The notes: generated by a model not told the origin, from the sequence alone. A stretch of 51,835 bases of DNA from an uncultured Bacteroidia bacterium (GCA_903923905.1 CAIXZH010000060.1:1-51835); one strand, 5' to 3'. Positions 42,334 through 51,224 are shown, counted from the first letter of the stretch. Made by a program: numbers and translations.

Positions 42334-42341
42334 CAAATATA
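42334..42341 (-). promoter_or_regulatory. Candidate -7 box of the amidohydrolase gene
   Basis: TATATTTG on the minus strand, 17 nt ahead of the ATG at 42316. A TTG lies 17 nt further upstream, short of the ideal spacing. Confidence 0.4.
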
Positions 42342-42433
42342 CCACAATTAATAATAAACAATTGATTTAAAGAACGATATAAAATAAAATTTAATTTAGT
42401 TCATTATCACTTTCCGATTACTTATTACCAAAA

Positions 42434-42456
42434 TGGGCAGTCGAAGTGACTGCCCA
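42434..42456 (-). terminator. Perfect 9-bp hairpin downstream of the small exported-protein gene
   Basis: TGGGCAGTC and GACTGCCCA are separated by GAAGT. On the minus strand it is followed by ATTTTGG, so it can terminate the small gene at 42551-42901. Its arm and loop contain CAGTCGAAGTG, the same word that occurs in the repeat cluster at 48586-48621. Confidence 0.55.
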
Positions 42457-42550
42457 ATATTTCTGTATTCGCACAAATGGTATGGTTAATAAAATTGTGC
42501 CAGCCAGGTTGGTTTCCGGAAATTTTGGCCAGGAAAATATACGGTAGTAA

Positions 42551-42901
42551 TTAATTGTTAAAAGGGTCCTGGGTATTCGTTTTTGGAGCATACAACTTAT
42601 AGACCTTCCTGGGTTTCGAATAGGTGGTCTTTGCTGTTCTTGTCGGGGTTACCTTTTTTTTGGTGTAATCCTTCTTCACGCTGCTGTAATCAGTTAATCT
42701 TGGCTTACCGGTCAAGGCATTGGCATTATTGTTGCCTGTTTTATAGGTGTTGGAACTCTTTTTCAGAGTATGAGGATGTACAACTGCACCACTCGATTTC
42801 AGGTATCCATTTTTTTCTTTCCCATTTGGATCAATCTGTCCATTAGCCATATAAACTATCAGGATCAGAGAAATTAAGGAGATAAGCTTTTTTGCTTTCA
42901 T
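42551..42901 (-). CDS. Small basic exported protein
   Basis: The 116-residue protein has a signal peptide (MKAKKLISLISLILIVYMANGQ) and a mature part rich in Lys, Thr, Ser, Asn and Tyr with no hydrophobic core, so it is probably unstructured or surface-bound. The segment SSGAVVHPHTLKKSSNTYK, then a N-rich stretch and ALTGKPR, resembles the short motif of many small bacterial exported proteins in which GxYVxPHxRT is followed by NPxTGKxG. No function can be given. It lies 33 nt beyond the start region of nothing else on its strand: the S46 peptidase ends just upstream (42935). Confidence 0.65.
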   Translation of the reverse strand: MKAKKLISLISLILIVYMANGQIDPNGKEKNGYLKSSGAVVHPHTLKKSSNTYKTGNNNANALTGKPRLTDYSSVKKDYTKKKVTPTRTAKTTYSKPRKVYKLYAPKTNTQDPFNN

Positions 42902-42934
42902 GAGATTGAATTTAGATTTCAGAATTCAGGTATA

Positions 42935-45076
42935 CTATTTCGAAATTCTCATTTCGTTGAGTAGATAACCTGCTCCGCCGAATTTATCCATGATAAAAAG
43001 GGTGTAACGGATGTCGACATTGATACAACGTTGCAGCGAGGGTTCAAAGATAATATCGCTGCTCATCGATTCCCAGTTACCGTCGAAGGCGGTCCCGATC
43101 AGCTCTCCTTTGCGGTTCATTACCGGGCTGCCTGAATTACCTCCTGTAATATCGTTATTGGTCAGGAATGCGACCGGCATCCGTCCGTCTTTCAATGCAT
43201 ATTGTCCGAAATCTTTGGCAATGTAGAGTTCTTTCAGCCTGGCAGGAACTACAAATTCCCAATTTTTTGGATCTTCTTTCTGCATCACACCATCCAGGGT
43301 GGTCACATAATCGTAGGTCACCCCATCTTTGGGCGAATAGCTCAGGACTTTTCCGTAGGTCATGCGCATCGTGGAATTTGCATCGGGATAGATGGCCTGC
43401 CCGGCTTTCATCTCCAGGATTCCTGCAATAAAGAGTTTTTGTCCTTCGGCATACATGGAACGTGACTGCTCAAGTTCCTTGTTGTATTTGGTCATGGCTT
43501 CAGAGATATTTTTTGCGGCCTTCAATGCAGGATCATTCGCCAACTCTTTCTTATCGCCGGCAAGAGCTGCCTTGAGCTTTTCTTCTGAGCCAAAAACCGA
43601 ATTACTGAACATGGCATCGACATAGGCATCAATGTTGCCGTGAAATTCAGCATCTATGGTTTTAAAGAAGTCGGGAAGATCAGCTGGGGCCACTTTCTGT
43701 TTGAAAAGCGCCAGCATGGCTTTGGCAACCTTTTTGTCGGTAGCAGCATTGTAATCCTTATAAAAATCAGCCGGTGTGACCGCAGGCGCGGTTCTGGCAG
43801 CAACCCGGTCCTTTGAATCTTCCTCAGACTTTGGGCTAAAACGCGATGCCGCCGAGGTCAGTTCTATCGGATAGAGGGCTTCGGTATAGTATTTCAACAG
43901 CGTCTGGAGTTTAGCCCTGTCGTCAATGGCCGTTTTCACCTCAGAGAGCGCTTTGCCATATTTTTGAATCCGGTCCGGGTCTGCAGATACCCAATCGGTG
44001 AAGATCTTCTCCTCAGCGGCTCGCCGGTCATAAACTTTTAGCTTCTCAAAGGTCTCGTTCATGCCGATCGCCTTTTTCCAGAAATTGGAGGATCCTGCGT
44101 ATTTACTTGAATACTGCAGCCTGATTTTAGGATCCGATACCATGTCGGCCAATAGTACATTCTGCCGGACTCCCCGAACCAGAATAGTTATGGCGTTGGT
44201 GATTTCGCTGGTCTCCTTCACTTCATAGGAGGTCATAAAACGATTGGTCCGTCCGGGATAACCTATGACCATGGCAGGATCGTTTTGCTGCTCCCCTTTT
44301 AGTGAGATAGTCAGGAATTTTTTGGGTTTAAAGGGAACATTGTCTTTCGAATAATCTGCAGGATTATTCTCCTTATCGGCATAAATGCGAAACATACTGA
44401 AATCTCCGGTGTGTCGCGGCCACATCCAATTATCGGTATCTGCTCCAAATTTGCCAATTGAGGAAGGTGGAGCGCCAACAAATCGGATATCATTGTATGT
44501 TTTGGTAATGACCAGGTAATATTGGTTGTCTCCAAAGAAAGAGGCAACCCTTCCTTTGAGGTACTTATTGGTCCCAACAGCTTTGGCTGACAGCTGATCG
44601 GATATTGTTTTTAAGGCTTCCCTCCTGGCTTTTGGATCAGTGACACCTGCTATAGCCTCAGAGACCTCTTTGGTCACATCTTCAAACCGGTCGAGAAAAG
44701 TAACTGTCAACCCTTTGGCAGGCAGTTCCTGATCGCGGTTCATGGCCCAGTAGCCGTTTTGAAGATAGTCATGATCGACCGTGCTTAGTTTCTGAATTGA
44801 ACTATAACCACAATGGTGGTTGGTCAGAACAAGCCCGTCTTTGGAAATTATTTCGGCAGTGCATCCGGCGCCAAAATGGAGTACGGCATCCTTTAAACTG
44901 GAGTTATTGATATCATAAATATCTTTGGCAGAAAGTTTAAACCCTATTTCTGACATCTTTTTAATGTTCAGCTTTTGAATAAGGGGTAGCATCCACATCC
45001 CTTCATCGGCATGCAAAGTACCTATTGACAAAACGATTACTGAAAGAACTAATGATCCGAATTTTTTAATGTTCAT
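42935..45076 (-). CDS. S46-family dipeptidyl-peptidase, DPP7-like
   Basis: The 713-residue exported serine peptidase (signal peptide MNIKKFGSLVLSVIVLSIGTLHA) removes dipeptides from the N-termini of oligopeptides in the periplasm. The chymotrypsin-like triad is visible: His in LVLTNHHCGYSSIQ, Asp in TDNWMWPRHTGDF, and Ser in TGGNSGSPVMNRKGE. In this family the residue 18 positions after the catalytic Ser sets P1 preference: Arg (DPP11) selects Asp/Glu, Gly (DPP7) selects hydrophobic residues. Here it is Gly, in TAFDGNWES, so DPP7-type specificity is expected. Length matches the family. The downstream small exported gene is 33 nt away and may be cotranscribed. Confidence 0.93.
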   Translation of the reverse strand: MNIKKFGSLVLSVIVLSIGTLHADEGMWMLPLIQKLNIKKMSEIGFKLSAKDIYDINNSSLKDAVLHFGAGCTAEIISKDGLVLTNHHCGYSSIQKLSTVDHDYLQNGYWAMNRDQELPAKGLTVTFLDRFEDVTKEVSEAIAGVTDPKARREALKTISDQLSAKAVGTNKYLKGRVASFFGDNQYYLVITKTYNDIRFVGAPPSSIGKFGADTDNWMWPRHTGDFSMFRIYADKENNPADYSKDNVPFKPKKFLTISLKGEQQNDPAMVIGYPGRTNRFMTSYEVKETSEITNAITILVRGVRQNVLLADMVSDPKIRLQYSSKYAGSSNFWKKAIGMNETFEKLKVYDRRAAEEKIFTDWVSADPDRIQKYGKALSEVKTAIDDRAKLQTLLKYYTEALYPIELTSAASRFSPKSEEDSKDRVAARTAPAVTPADFYKDYNAATDKKVAKAMLALFKQKVAPADLPDFFKTIDAEFHGNIDAYVDAMFSNSVFGSEEKLKAALAGDKKELANDPALKAAKNISEAMTKYNKELEQSRSMYAEGQKLFIAGILEMKAGQAIYPDANSTMRMTYGKVLSYSPKDGVTYDYVTTLDGVMQKEDPKNWEFVVPARLKELYIAKDFGQYALKDGRMPVAFLTNNDITGGNSGSPVMNRKGELIGTAFDGNWESMSSDIIFEPSLQRCINVDIRYTLFIMDKFGGAGYLLNEMRISK

Positions 45077-45406
45077 CCTTAAAATTTATTTTGTATTGTT
45101 AATAGCAAATCGACCAGACAATAGTAACAATAATGTGCGGAGAAAAAAATGAGATATATTCTCTATGAATCTCAGGCATGACCGTTAACAGATGCCAGGA
45201 TCAGGCCATATGATTGTCAAGGATTTCCGTTGATTTTGCTTTTGAATTACGCCGCCTGAAGCGTTTAGGGTTCTTTAAAATTGCCTGTTTGCTTTGGCAA
45301 AATTACCTGGTTTGGCCAAAGATCAGTAATGAGCATTCGGTCAGAGAAATCAGGGGAAATTGTTTTTAGTTTTTATATTCCAGGGATCAAAGCCTCACCC
45401 TGTGAC
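45077..45406. other. Intergenic region between S46 peptidase and WecA-type genes
   Basis: These 330 nt carry the promoter region of the peptidase (minus strand; a weak TTTG...TAAATTTT pair near 45085-45112) and the end of the WecA-type gene. A plus-strand frame at 45281-45478 overlaps the neighbouring gene and has no protein-like features. No repeat or RNA gene is seen. Confidence 0.35.
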
Positions 45407-46624
45407 TTACCAAAGATTAATTTTTTGAAAGAAAGACCCCAATGCGGATGGTTTCAAATTGGCTTGTCGTCTTCTTAATCGTACAACAGCTCTTGTATTT
45501 CTTTCACGCCCTTCATAGTATGGCGGAATCAATAGCTGCTGGAAGGGTTCATCTTTTTTAATCAGCCTCTTCTTTTTGATGATAAAGGCGGGTATCATAA
45601 AAAGGCTCGAACCTGCAATTACAATATAAGCCGTAAGACGAAGCACCCCATAGGTATGCATAATAAAAACCAACAGGATAAAAATAGCATTCGAGGCAAT
45701 AATGGTATAGGTGGCACTGCTATGCGAAAATCCCAGGGCAAGTAGCCTGTGATGCAAATGATTTCTATCCGCACTGAATGGCGACCGGTGATTTATAATC
45801 CGGATGGCCATAACCCGGAGGGTATCAATTAATGGGTAGGCAAGGATTCCAAATGAAATAACCGGAGCAGAAGATATGGCAAATGATTGGGTTTGATTAA
45901 TATTAAATTCATTGAACCGGATCACAAGAATCGACATTATTGCACCCAGTAAAAGTGATCCGGTATCCCCCATAAATATCTTAAACTCTTTACCGTAGAC
46001 ATTTAAATAGAAAAATCCGGCAACCGCCCCAAACAGCGAAAAGCAGATCAATGCGTAATCAAAATGACCGCTGACCAGAAACCAACTGCCGAACACCATC
46101 GAAATCAACATACTTAACCCGGCGGCCAATCCATCAATACCGTCCATAAGATTAAAGGCATTGATGATCACCACAATCGTAAAACCCGTGATTAAGACGC
46201 TTGGGAACATCCCAATTTCCGTTATGCCCAGTAATCCATGAAGATTCGTAAACCGGATATCAGCCAGGAAAATTAGGATACCTGCTGCAATAAGTTGAGC
46301 AACAATCTTTTTTAATGGCGACAAGTTAACGATATCGTCTTTTAACCCAACAAAGAAAATAAGTAGGAGCGCGATCAGGATATAGGGCCATTCAGAGAGT
46401 TGAAAACTGTATAAACCAATGGTGGTGACAAAAACGAAACTGAAAAAAATAGCAATTCCCCCCAGGGTTGGAATTGGCCTGCTGGCAGAAGACCTCGCAT
46501 TCGGCTTGTCGAAAAGACCCAGTTTGTTTACCGCGTTGACCACTATGGGCAACACATAGAGCGAGATGCATAATGCCAGAAGTAGACAACTGATTAATTG
46601 TATGGTAATTTGGTAGTTGATCAT
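45407..46624 (-). CDS. WecA/MraY-family undecaprenyl-phosphate sugar-1-phosphate transferase
   Basis: The 405-residue polytopic inner-membrane protein (about eleven segments) transfers a sugar 1-phosphate, usually GlcNAc-1-P, to undecaprenyl phosphate to start O-antigen or exopolysaccharide synthesis. Motifs are GLFDKPNARSSASRPIPTLGG near the start, GLKDDIVNLSP (DDxxD-like), INAFNLMDGIDGLAAGLS, KIFMGDTGSLLLG and SPFSADRNHLHHRLLALG. The final HLHHRL is typical of WecA rather than MraY, and no mur genes are nearby. A basic, Arg-rich C-terminal tail (KKRLIKKDEPFQ to RLRRRQAN) extends beyond the membrane part. Confidence 0.92.
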   Translation of the reverse strand: MINYQITIQLISCLLLALCISLYVLPIVVNAVNKLGLFDKPNARSSASRPIPTLGGIAIFFSFVFVTTIGLYSFQLSEWPYILIALLLIFFVGLKDDIVNLSPLKKIVAQLIAAGILIFLADIRFTNLHGLLGITEIGMFPSVLITGFTIVVIINAFNLMDGIDGLAAGLSMLISMVFGSWFLVSGHFDYALICFSLFGAVAGFFYLNVYGKEFKIFMGDTGSLLLGAIMSILVIRFNEFNINQTQSFAISSAPVISFGILAYPLIDTLRVMAIRIINHRSPFSADRNHLHHRLLALGFSHSSATYTIIASNAIFILLVFIMHTYGVLRLTAYIVIAGSSLFMIPAFIIKKKRLIKKDEPFQQLLIPPYYEGRERNTRAVVRLRRRQANLKPSALGSFFQKINLW

Positions 46625-47053
46625 ATCTTGGTTGAGTACAGGTACTGATTTTTCCTAAAAAAACATGTTCTTCTTCAATCTGATTTGTCCGAACTAAAAT
46701 TCAGAAACAAAACTGCAAATACAATCATTGAAATTCTGCCTGATGAGACTTTAACAATTATCTCTCCAACTTGGTTCAGGCAAGCAATTTGTTTTTCACG
46801 AATACGTTTTGCCCAGGCTTTATGTTTTGCATATAAAAAAATCATTAAATTGACAAAAAAACTTCGTGAAAGCGCCTTTCAAATGTAATATTAATTTTCA
46901 AAAATTGAATCGGATCGGGTTGATTTATTTTAAAAACAACTTTTTATTAATATTTACGTAACAACGGCAACTATTTTCATCAAATTCGTAAAATATTTTT
47001 ACGACAAAAATCATTATGAATTCTTTTGACTCAACCTCATTGTTCCGATCGGC
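46625..47053. other. AT-rich intergenic region between WecA-type and epimerase genes
   Basis: Over 429 nt I find no credible gene. A plus-strand frame at 46685-46888 (67 codons, non-ATG start) has neither a promoter nor protein-like composition. No repeat, hairpin terminator or RNA gene is evident. It presumably contains the WecA-type promoter and the 3' end of the epimerase transcript. Confidence 0.35.
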
Positions 47054-48031
47054 TTATCTCAGATTATCCCAATACCACTTAACCGCCTCTCTTAAGCCAT
47101 CCTGAAGATTAAATTGCGGATCGTAGTGCAATAACCGGCGTGCTTTGTCTATTGAGGCCAACGAATGGGGTATATCTCCGGTTCGGTTTGGTCCGTGCAG
47201 GATTTCAACCTGTGCAATCAACGGGTCAAATTCAGAGAGAAACTCTTTCAGATAACCGGTGAGCTGGTTTAGGGTAGTTCGGTCCCCAAAAGCGGTGTTG
47301 TAGACACTATTTACCGCTTCCGGATTATCGGTTTTCATGGCCAGTATATTCATCTGGATCACATTGTCGATGTAGGTAAAATCGCGTGAGTACTCGCCGT
47401 CTCCATTGATCAGTGGTGACTGATGGTGCATCAGTTGTTTCACGAAAAGGGGAATCACCGCGGCATAAGCCCCGTTAGGATCCTGTCTGCGGCCAAAAAC
47501 ATTAAAATAACGCAGACCGATACACTCAATCCCATAGGTCCGTGCAAAGACATCGGCATACAGTTCATTCACATATTTGGTGATGGCATAGGGAGACAAA
47601 GGCCGGCCAATTACCTGTTCCACCTTGGGCAAGGTTTCCGAATCGCCATAGGTAGAAGAACTCGCTGCATAAATAAATCGTTTGACCTGTGCGTCACGCG
47701 AGGCAACAAGCATATTGAGAAAACCGGAAACATTAACTTCGTTGGTGGTAACCGGATCGGTGATTGAACGCGGCACTGATCCCAGCGCTGCCTCATGAAA
47801 AACATAATCGACCCCTTCAACGGCGAGCCTGCAATCCCCCATTTCGCGAATATCGCCTGTCAGGAGTTTAAACCCGGGATGGGGAATGAGGTTTTCAAGA
47901 TTCTCCATCTTACCGGTTGAGAAATTATCGAGGCAGGTTACCCGGTAGCCCGATTGTACGAGGGTTTCGCAGAGGTTGGAGCCGATAAAGCCTGCGCCAC
48001 CGGTTACCAGGATTTTAATATCTGTTGTCAT
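47054..48031 (-). CDS. NAD-dependent nucleotide-sugar epimerase (WbpP/TviC-like)
   Basis: The 325-residue extended SDR interconverts UDP-hexoses or UDP-N-acetylhexosamines at C4. The Rossmann loop is TGGAGFIGSNL (residues 10-20); LDNFSTGKMENLENL follows, then catalytic Ser in AASSSTYGDS and Tyr-x-x-x-Lys in PYAITKYVNELYADV. RYFNVFGRRQDPNGAYAAVIP and GDGEYSRDFTYIDNV are typical of the WbpP / Vi-polysaccharide TviC group, which act on UDP-GlcNAc/GalNAc(A). With the WecA-type transferase 430 nt away it fits surface polysaccharide synthesis, although the two are not clearly one operon. The -7 box sits so close that the mRNA may be leaderless. Confidence 0.9.
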   Translation of the reverse strand: MTTDIKILVTGGAGFIGSNLCETLVQSGYRVTCLDNFSTGKMENLENLIPHPGFKLLTGDIREMGDCRLAVEGVDYVFHEAALGSVPRSITDPVTTNEVNVSGFLNMLVASRDAQVKRFIYAASSSTYGDSETLPKVEQVIGRPLSPYAITKYVNELYADVFARTYGIECIGLRYFNVFGRRQDPNGAYAAVIPLFVKQLMHHQSPLINGDGEYSRDFTYIDNVIQMNILAMKTDNPEAVNSVYNTAFGDRTTLNQLTGYLKEFLSEFDPLIAQVEILHGPNRTGDIPHSLASIDKARRLLHYDPQFNLQDGLREAVKWYWDNLR

Positions 48032-48036
48032 GCAAG

Positions 48037-48044
48037 CAAAGATA
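48037..48044 (-). promoter_or_regulatory. -7 box directly ahead of the epimerase start codon
   Basis: TATCTTTG is a perfect TAnnTTTG match whose last G is only five bases from the ATG at 48031. With the usual spacing, transcription would start at the A of the ATG. Confidence 0.45.
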
Positions 48045-48307
48045 TAAAAGGAATGTTATTAAGATTTTGGGATTTACATCCCCAGTGGTCACTTATCAAA
48101 CTTTTGCCCGTACAGGGCATTAATCATCTTCGGAAAATATTTTGTGATTTATAATCCAGAAGAGACGACCTGTTAAATACGAAAATGAACATCCTCAGAG
48201 AGAGGTCTTTATCGTTGTAAACGATTTAAAGTTTACCCCTTGTTGCAAATGAGGGGGTATATGGAGAGTATAGCCAAAACAATGGGTTTGGGCACTCTGT
48301 AAGGGTG

Positions 48308-48327
48308 ATCCGTCAACTCTGACGGAT
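48308..48327. repeat. 8-bp-arm palindrome ATCCGTCA/TGACGGAT
   Basis: Perfect inverted repeat with a four-base loop (ACTC), followed by TGTAGCCTGGTGTAA. A close relative, TCCGTCA-TT-TGACGGA, with similar flanking text occurs at 51198-51213 on the far side of the neighbouring membrane-protein gene. Confidence 0.65.
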
Positions 48328-48393
48328 TGTAGCCTGGTGTAAAAGAAACCATATCCAGAGGAGGTGCTAAGAATCTGTTAAATTTTGTTTTCA

Positions 48394-48461
48394 GGTTCCA
48401 TCAGGAACCAAAGATCGGCAGAAGAATTAAAAATATACAGGTCTTATGTCCCATACGGGAC
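48394..48461. repeat. Pair of short palindromes (GGTTCC/GGAACC and GTCCC/GGGAC)
   Basis: GGTTCC-ATCA-GGAACC at 48394-48409 and GTCCC-ATAC-GGGAC at 48448-48461, 38 nt apart, joined by AT-rich text with GGCAGAAGAATTAAAAATAT. Both have four-base loops of the form AT(C/A)(A/C). I recall this tandem palindrome style as common in intergenic DNA of Bacteroidota. Confidence 0.6.
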
Positions 48462-48550
48462 AATACGAAGATTGTAAATTCATATTAACAGGTTGTCACA
48501 CACTCTCTTCGTCACACCGTAACTGCATCTCTGCCTCTCTCCCTCCGCCA

Positions 48551-48621
48551 GCACTGAGCTGATCACTGAGCGCGGCACTGAGCGGCAGTCGAAGTGCGTC
48601 AGTCGAAGCGCAGTCGAAGTG
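48551..48621. repeat. CACTGAGCG / CAGTCGAAGTG repeat cluster
   Basis: Three copies of (G/T)CACTGAGC(G/T) are followed by three copies of CAGTCGAAG(T/C)G, the last ending 3 nt before the stop codon of the membrane-protein gene read toward it. The same CAGTCGAAGTG word forms the hairpin at 42434. The first set can pair partly with the second (GCACT/AGTGC). Confidence 0.7.
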
Positions 48622-48624
48622 TCA

Positions 48625-50832
48625 CTATTTCCCTTCCGATCCTTTACGTTTAAATTCCGGCAGAATCGGCAGACCCTTTTGCAGACGCGGAAAGATATAG
48701 GCAAATCCGATCAGGAAAAGCCCAAGGAGCAGGTAAACGATACTCCGGGCGATCGTTTCCAGCGTCTGAAAGTCGATTACAAATAATTTAACCAGCATTC
48801 CCAGGAAGATTACGATGCCGAAATTGCGCATAAAATGGTTCCGATGGATCATTGCCCGGATAAACACCCCCAAGGCAACCGCCCAAATGATCAGGGAATA
48901 GGGAAGAAACCTGTTCTGAAGCAGCGGGTCACCGCTCATCAGCTGTGCCCCAGGACTGCTCCTGATCACCAGAAAGGCGGCGACCAGGTTATCATATTCG
49001 GTACAAAGGAGAAAACCCAGAAAAGCGACAGTTAACAAATCCGTGAGACGTAGCACATTGTTCGTTTTAATATGATGTCTGCGGATCCGTTTGATCACCA
49101 TTCTACCCAGGATAATCACCAAAGCAAGCGCCAGGTAGTGAAGTGCCAGTACAATGACATTCAGTTCGTTCTTGATCAGCATACTGGTCCTGCAGATCAC
49201 CATGTTCAGGTGGACCATGAAAGGATAAGTCAAAATAAATGCCACGGACAAATAGAGTATCGGCCTTTTAAGCGAGGATTGTTTACCTGAATAATAGTGG
49301 ATGACCTGGATAAAGAAGAGCGTTCCGGCGATAAACCAGGGTAACGGAGTATAATTCAGTGTGCCGGTAAGCTGACTGACCAGACAGAACCCGAGCCATC
49401 CCAAGGTGATCAGAATCGAAAAAAGGAGCATGATTCGGACCAGCCGGTCGTATTTTCGTTTGCTGAACAATTTGTGTGAATAGGACAGCTCCACCGTTTG
49501 AAGCCGCCAGGTGGTGAAGCCCAAAGATCCAATGGCCAGACCTCCAATCAGCAATCCGTAGCCGATCAAATCAGGTTCGGGAACGATACTCACAAAAAAG
49601 TGGGCCGGGAGGCAGAACCTGATCCATGAATAGAGAAACAGACCAACAGTCAACCCGAGCGAAAACAGGGAGATCCAAAAAGAAGCAGGATCTTTTGTTT
49701 TATGGGCATATCCCAGCATCAAAACAGACAAAACAGCGGTGAAGAGAATTAATCTGGTCTCCGGAAAACAGAATGGAAGTATCAGTGCGGCAAGAATCAT
49801 CACCGCGTAATGGTAAGGAAGTGCCCAGACCGAAAGCTTTAACTTTTTAAGCAGATAGAGTCCCAGGATATTAAAAAGGAAAAGTGAACCTATAAAAACC
49901 GGAAGACTGAGAGGCGCATAGAACCGGTGCAATACCCACAATGTGGTCCCCAAAAAAATAAAAAGGTTTGAGCAGGTGATGGTAAACTGCAACCATTTAG
50001 GAAACGAATGCTCCTTTTTATCGGGAGCAACGATAACTACTGCATAAAATAGGATATAGACTAAAATTCCAAAAGTGAAAAACAGCGGAAGAAATTCAAC
50101 ATTCTGATGGACCCATAATTTACGGAGCCAGAAGAGTCCAAAAAATCCCCAGGTAAAGCCAATATTTATTAAATGAATAACCGGTTTTCCGATCCTCTGT
50201 CCAATCCAGGATACCAGAATGCTAAAAAGCAAAACGTAGGTAAACAGGAATTCATAATGGTTGAAATAATTTATTGCTAAAAGTACAGGAGCAAGGTAAA
50301 GATAAAAGCATGTAAAGATCAAAAGGGCAGGCTTCCGATGAATTAAACTGTTTGCAAGTAATAGCAGGGCTGGAAAGAACAGAAGCAGAGTAGCCGTAAA
50401 AAAATCCGGATAATAACACCCGCCAAAATTGAGGTTAAAATAAGAAATTTTAATCTGTATCCCGATCAGATAAATAGCCGTCAGGAGGGAAACTGGATAG
50501 GTGATCGGTTTATAACTCCTTGAGAAAATAAGGGTTGCGCTCAATAAAAATATCGTGGGAATAAAATAGAGCAATAATTCTACGATTCCAGTTCCTGATC
50601 CCTCAACCACGGGCATATCCACGAGTTCGGGAATTAAAAATCGCTTCAACATCTCAATGAATCCGTTTGTCCCATTTTCGGAGGAGAAAGATGAATATAT
50701 TCCGATGAGCAGGAATATCGCACCTAAGGCGATAAATGTGCGTGAGTTTAACAGGCGTTCAAACCCTTTGACCGGTTTTATGGTCTTTGTTCGCGGGGTT
50801 CTGCGGGTGTGACGTGTTCGTTTTTGTTCCAT
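48625..50832 (-). CDS. Large polytopic membrane protein of unknown function
   Basis: The 735-residue protein has a very basic N-terminal tail (MEQKRTRHTRRTPRTKTIK) followed by about twenty hydrophobic segments with short loops over the full length, ending in a basic tail (PEFKRKGSEGK). The only large periplasmic-looking loop is near residues 50-85. No glycosyltransferase, transporter or peptidase motif is recognisable. The general style resembles DUF2339-type multi-span proteins, but I cannot confirm that. It is transcribed alone and is bracketed by repeat clusters on both sides (48308-48621 and 50947-51640). Confidence 0.75.
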   Translation of the reverse strand: MEQKRTRHTRRTPRTKTIKPVKGFERLLNSRTFIALGAIFLLIGIYSSFSSENGTNGFIEMLKRFLIPELVDMPVVEGSGTGIVELLLYFIPTIFLLSATLIFSRSYKPITYPVSLLTAIYLIGIQIKISYFNLNFGGCYYPDFFTATLLLFFPALLLLANSLIHRKPALLIFTCFYLYLAPVLLAINYFNHYEFLFTYVLLFSILVSWIGQRIGKPVIHLINIGFTWGFFGLFWLRKLWVHQNVEFLPLFFTFGILVYILFYAVVIVAPDKKEHSFPKWLQFTITCSNLFIFLGTTLWVLHRFYAPLSLPVFIGSLFLFNILGLYLLKKLKLSVWALPYHYAVMILAALILPFCFPETRLILFTAVLSVLMLGYAHKTKDPASFWISLFSLGLTVGLFLYSWIRFCLPAHFFVSIVPEPDLIGYGLLIGGLAIGSLGFTTWRLQTVELSYSHKLFSKRKYDRLVRIMLLFSILITLGWLGFCLVSQLTGTLNYTPLPWFIAGTLFFIQVIHYYSGKQSSLKRPILYLSVAFILTYPFMVHLNMVICRTSMLIKNELNVIVLALHYLALALVIILGRMVIKRIRRHHIKTNNVLRLTDLLTVAFLGFLLCTEYDNLVAAFLVIRSSPGAQLMSGDPLLQNRFLPYSLIIWAVALGVFIRAMIHRNHFMRNFGIVIFLGMLVKLFVIDFQTLETIARSIVYLLLGLFLIGFAYIFPRLQKGLPILPEFKRKGSEGK

Positions 50833-50898
50833 GTGATTAAATGGGGATTAGGATCTGATATTCTTATCGGGTCAGGTGTTGCTCTTTCAAATAAGGGG

Positions 50899-50906
50899 TA
50901 AAGATA
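50899..50906 (-). promoter_or_regulatory. Candidate -7 box of the membrane-protein gene
   Basis: TATCTTTA on the minus strand, one base off consensus, 66 nt ahead of the ATG at 50832. An ATTTAG about 17 nt upstream is a weak -33 candidate. Confidence 0.3.
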
Positions 50907-50946
50907 CGGTTTTTTTTATGGCTAAATTTGAATCTGTTTGTTCAAA

Positions 50947-51091
50947 TACCTTGTTAAGGGTTTAAGGGACATAGCCCGATTTAAGGCAACGCGCTACACC
51001 GGGTAAAAATGCGAGAAAAAGAGGCGGCGTTATATACCGTCAATTGAAAAACTAACCTTCCTTTCGCCGCAAGAGCTTCAGCGGATGAAAG
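50947..51091. repeat. Long direct repeat, copy 1 (~145 bp)
   Basis: This starts TACCTTGTTAAGGGTTTAAG and ends GCGGATGAAAG. It matches 51495-51640 almost base for base (roughly 90 percent by eye), including GAGGCGGCG, TACCGTCAATTGAAAAAC and CTTTCGCCGCAAGAGCTTC. No open frame spans it in either copy, so it is probably a non-coding dispersed repeat. Confidence 0.85.
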
Positions 51092-51185
51092 AGCGTTCCT
51101 GAAGTTTTGTGCAATTCCATCCGAAACAAAGGTCCCGGCTTTTGCGGGCCTTTGAACGCGGACGGTCTTCAGATTCGGCCTTTTT

Positions 51186-51224
51186 ACCCCGGGTTGCTCC
51201 GTCATTTGACGGATTACCCGGGGT
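51186..51224. repeat. Nested palindrome between the two long repeats
   Basis: Outer arms ACCCCGGGT/ACCCGGGGT (9 bp) enclose inner arms TCCGTCA/TGACGGA (7 bp, loop TT). It is followed by GCCCCTCCAGGGC and CTACCCCGGAGGGGTGG palindromes and TATAGCCTGGGGTAAA. A large cruciform is possible. The inner arms match the palindrome at 48308. Confidence 0.7.

Noticed and set aside
46685-46888. 67-codon plus-strand frame in the gap between the WecA-type and epimerase genes
   Set aside because: It has a non-ATG start, no promoter or ribosome-site evidence and no recognisable features.
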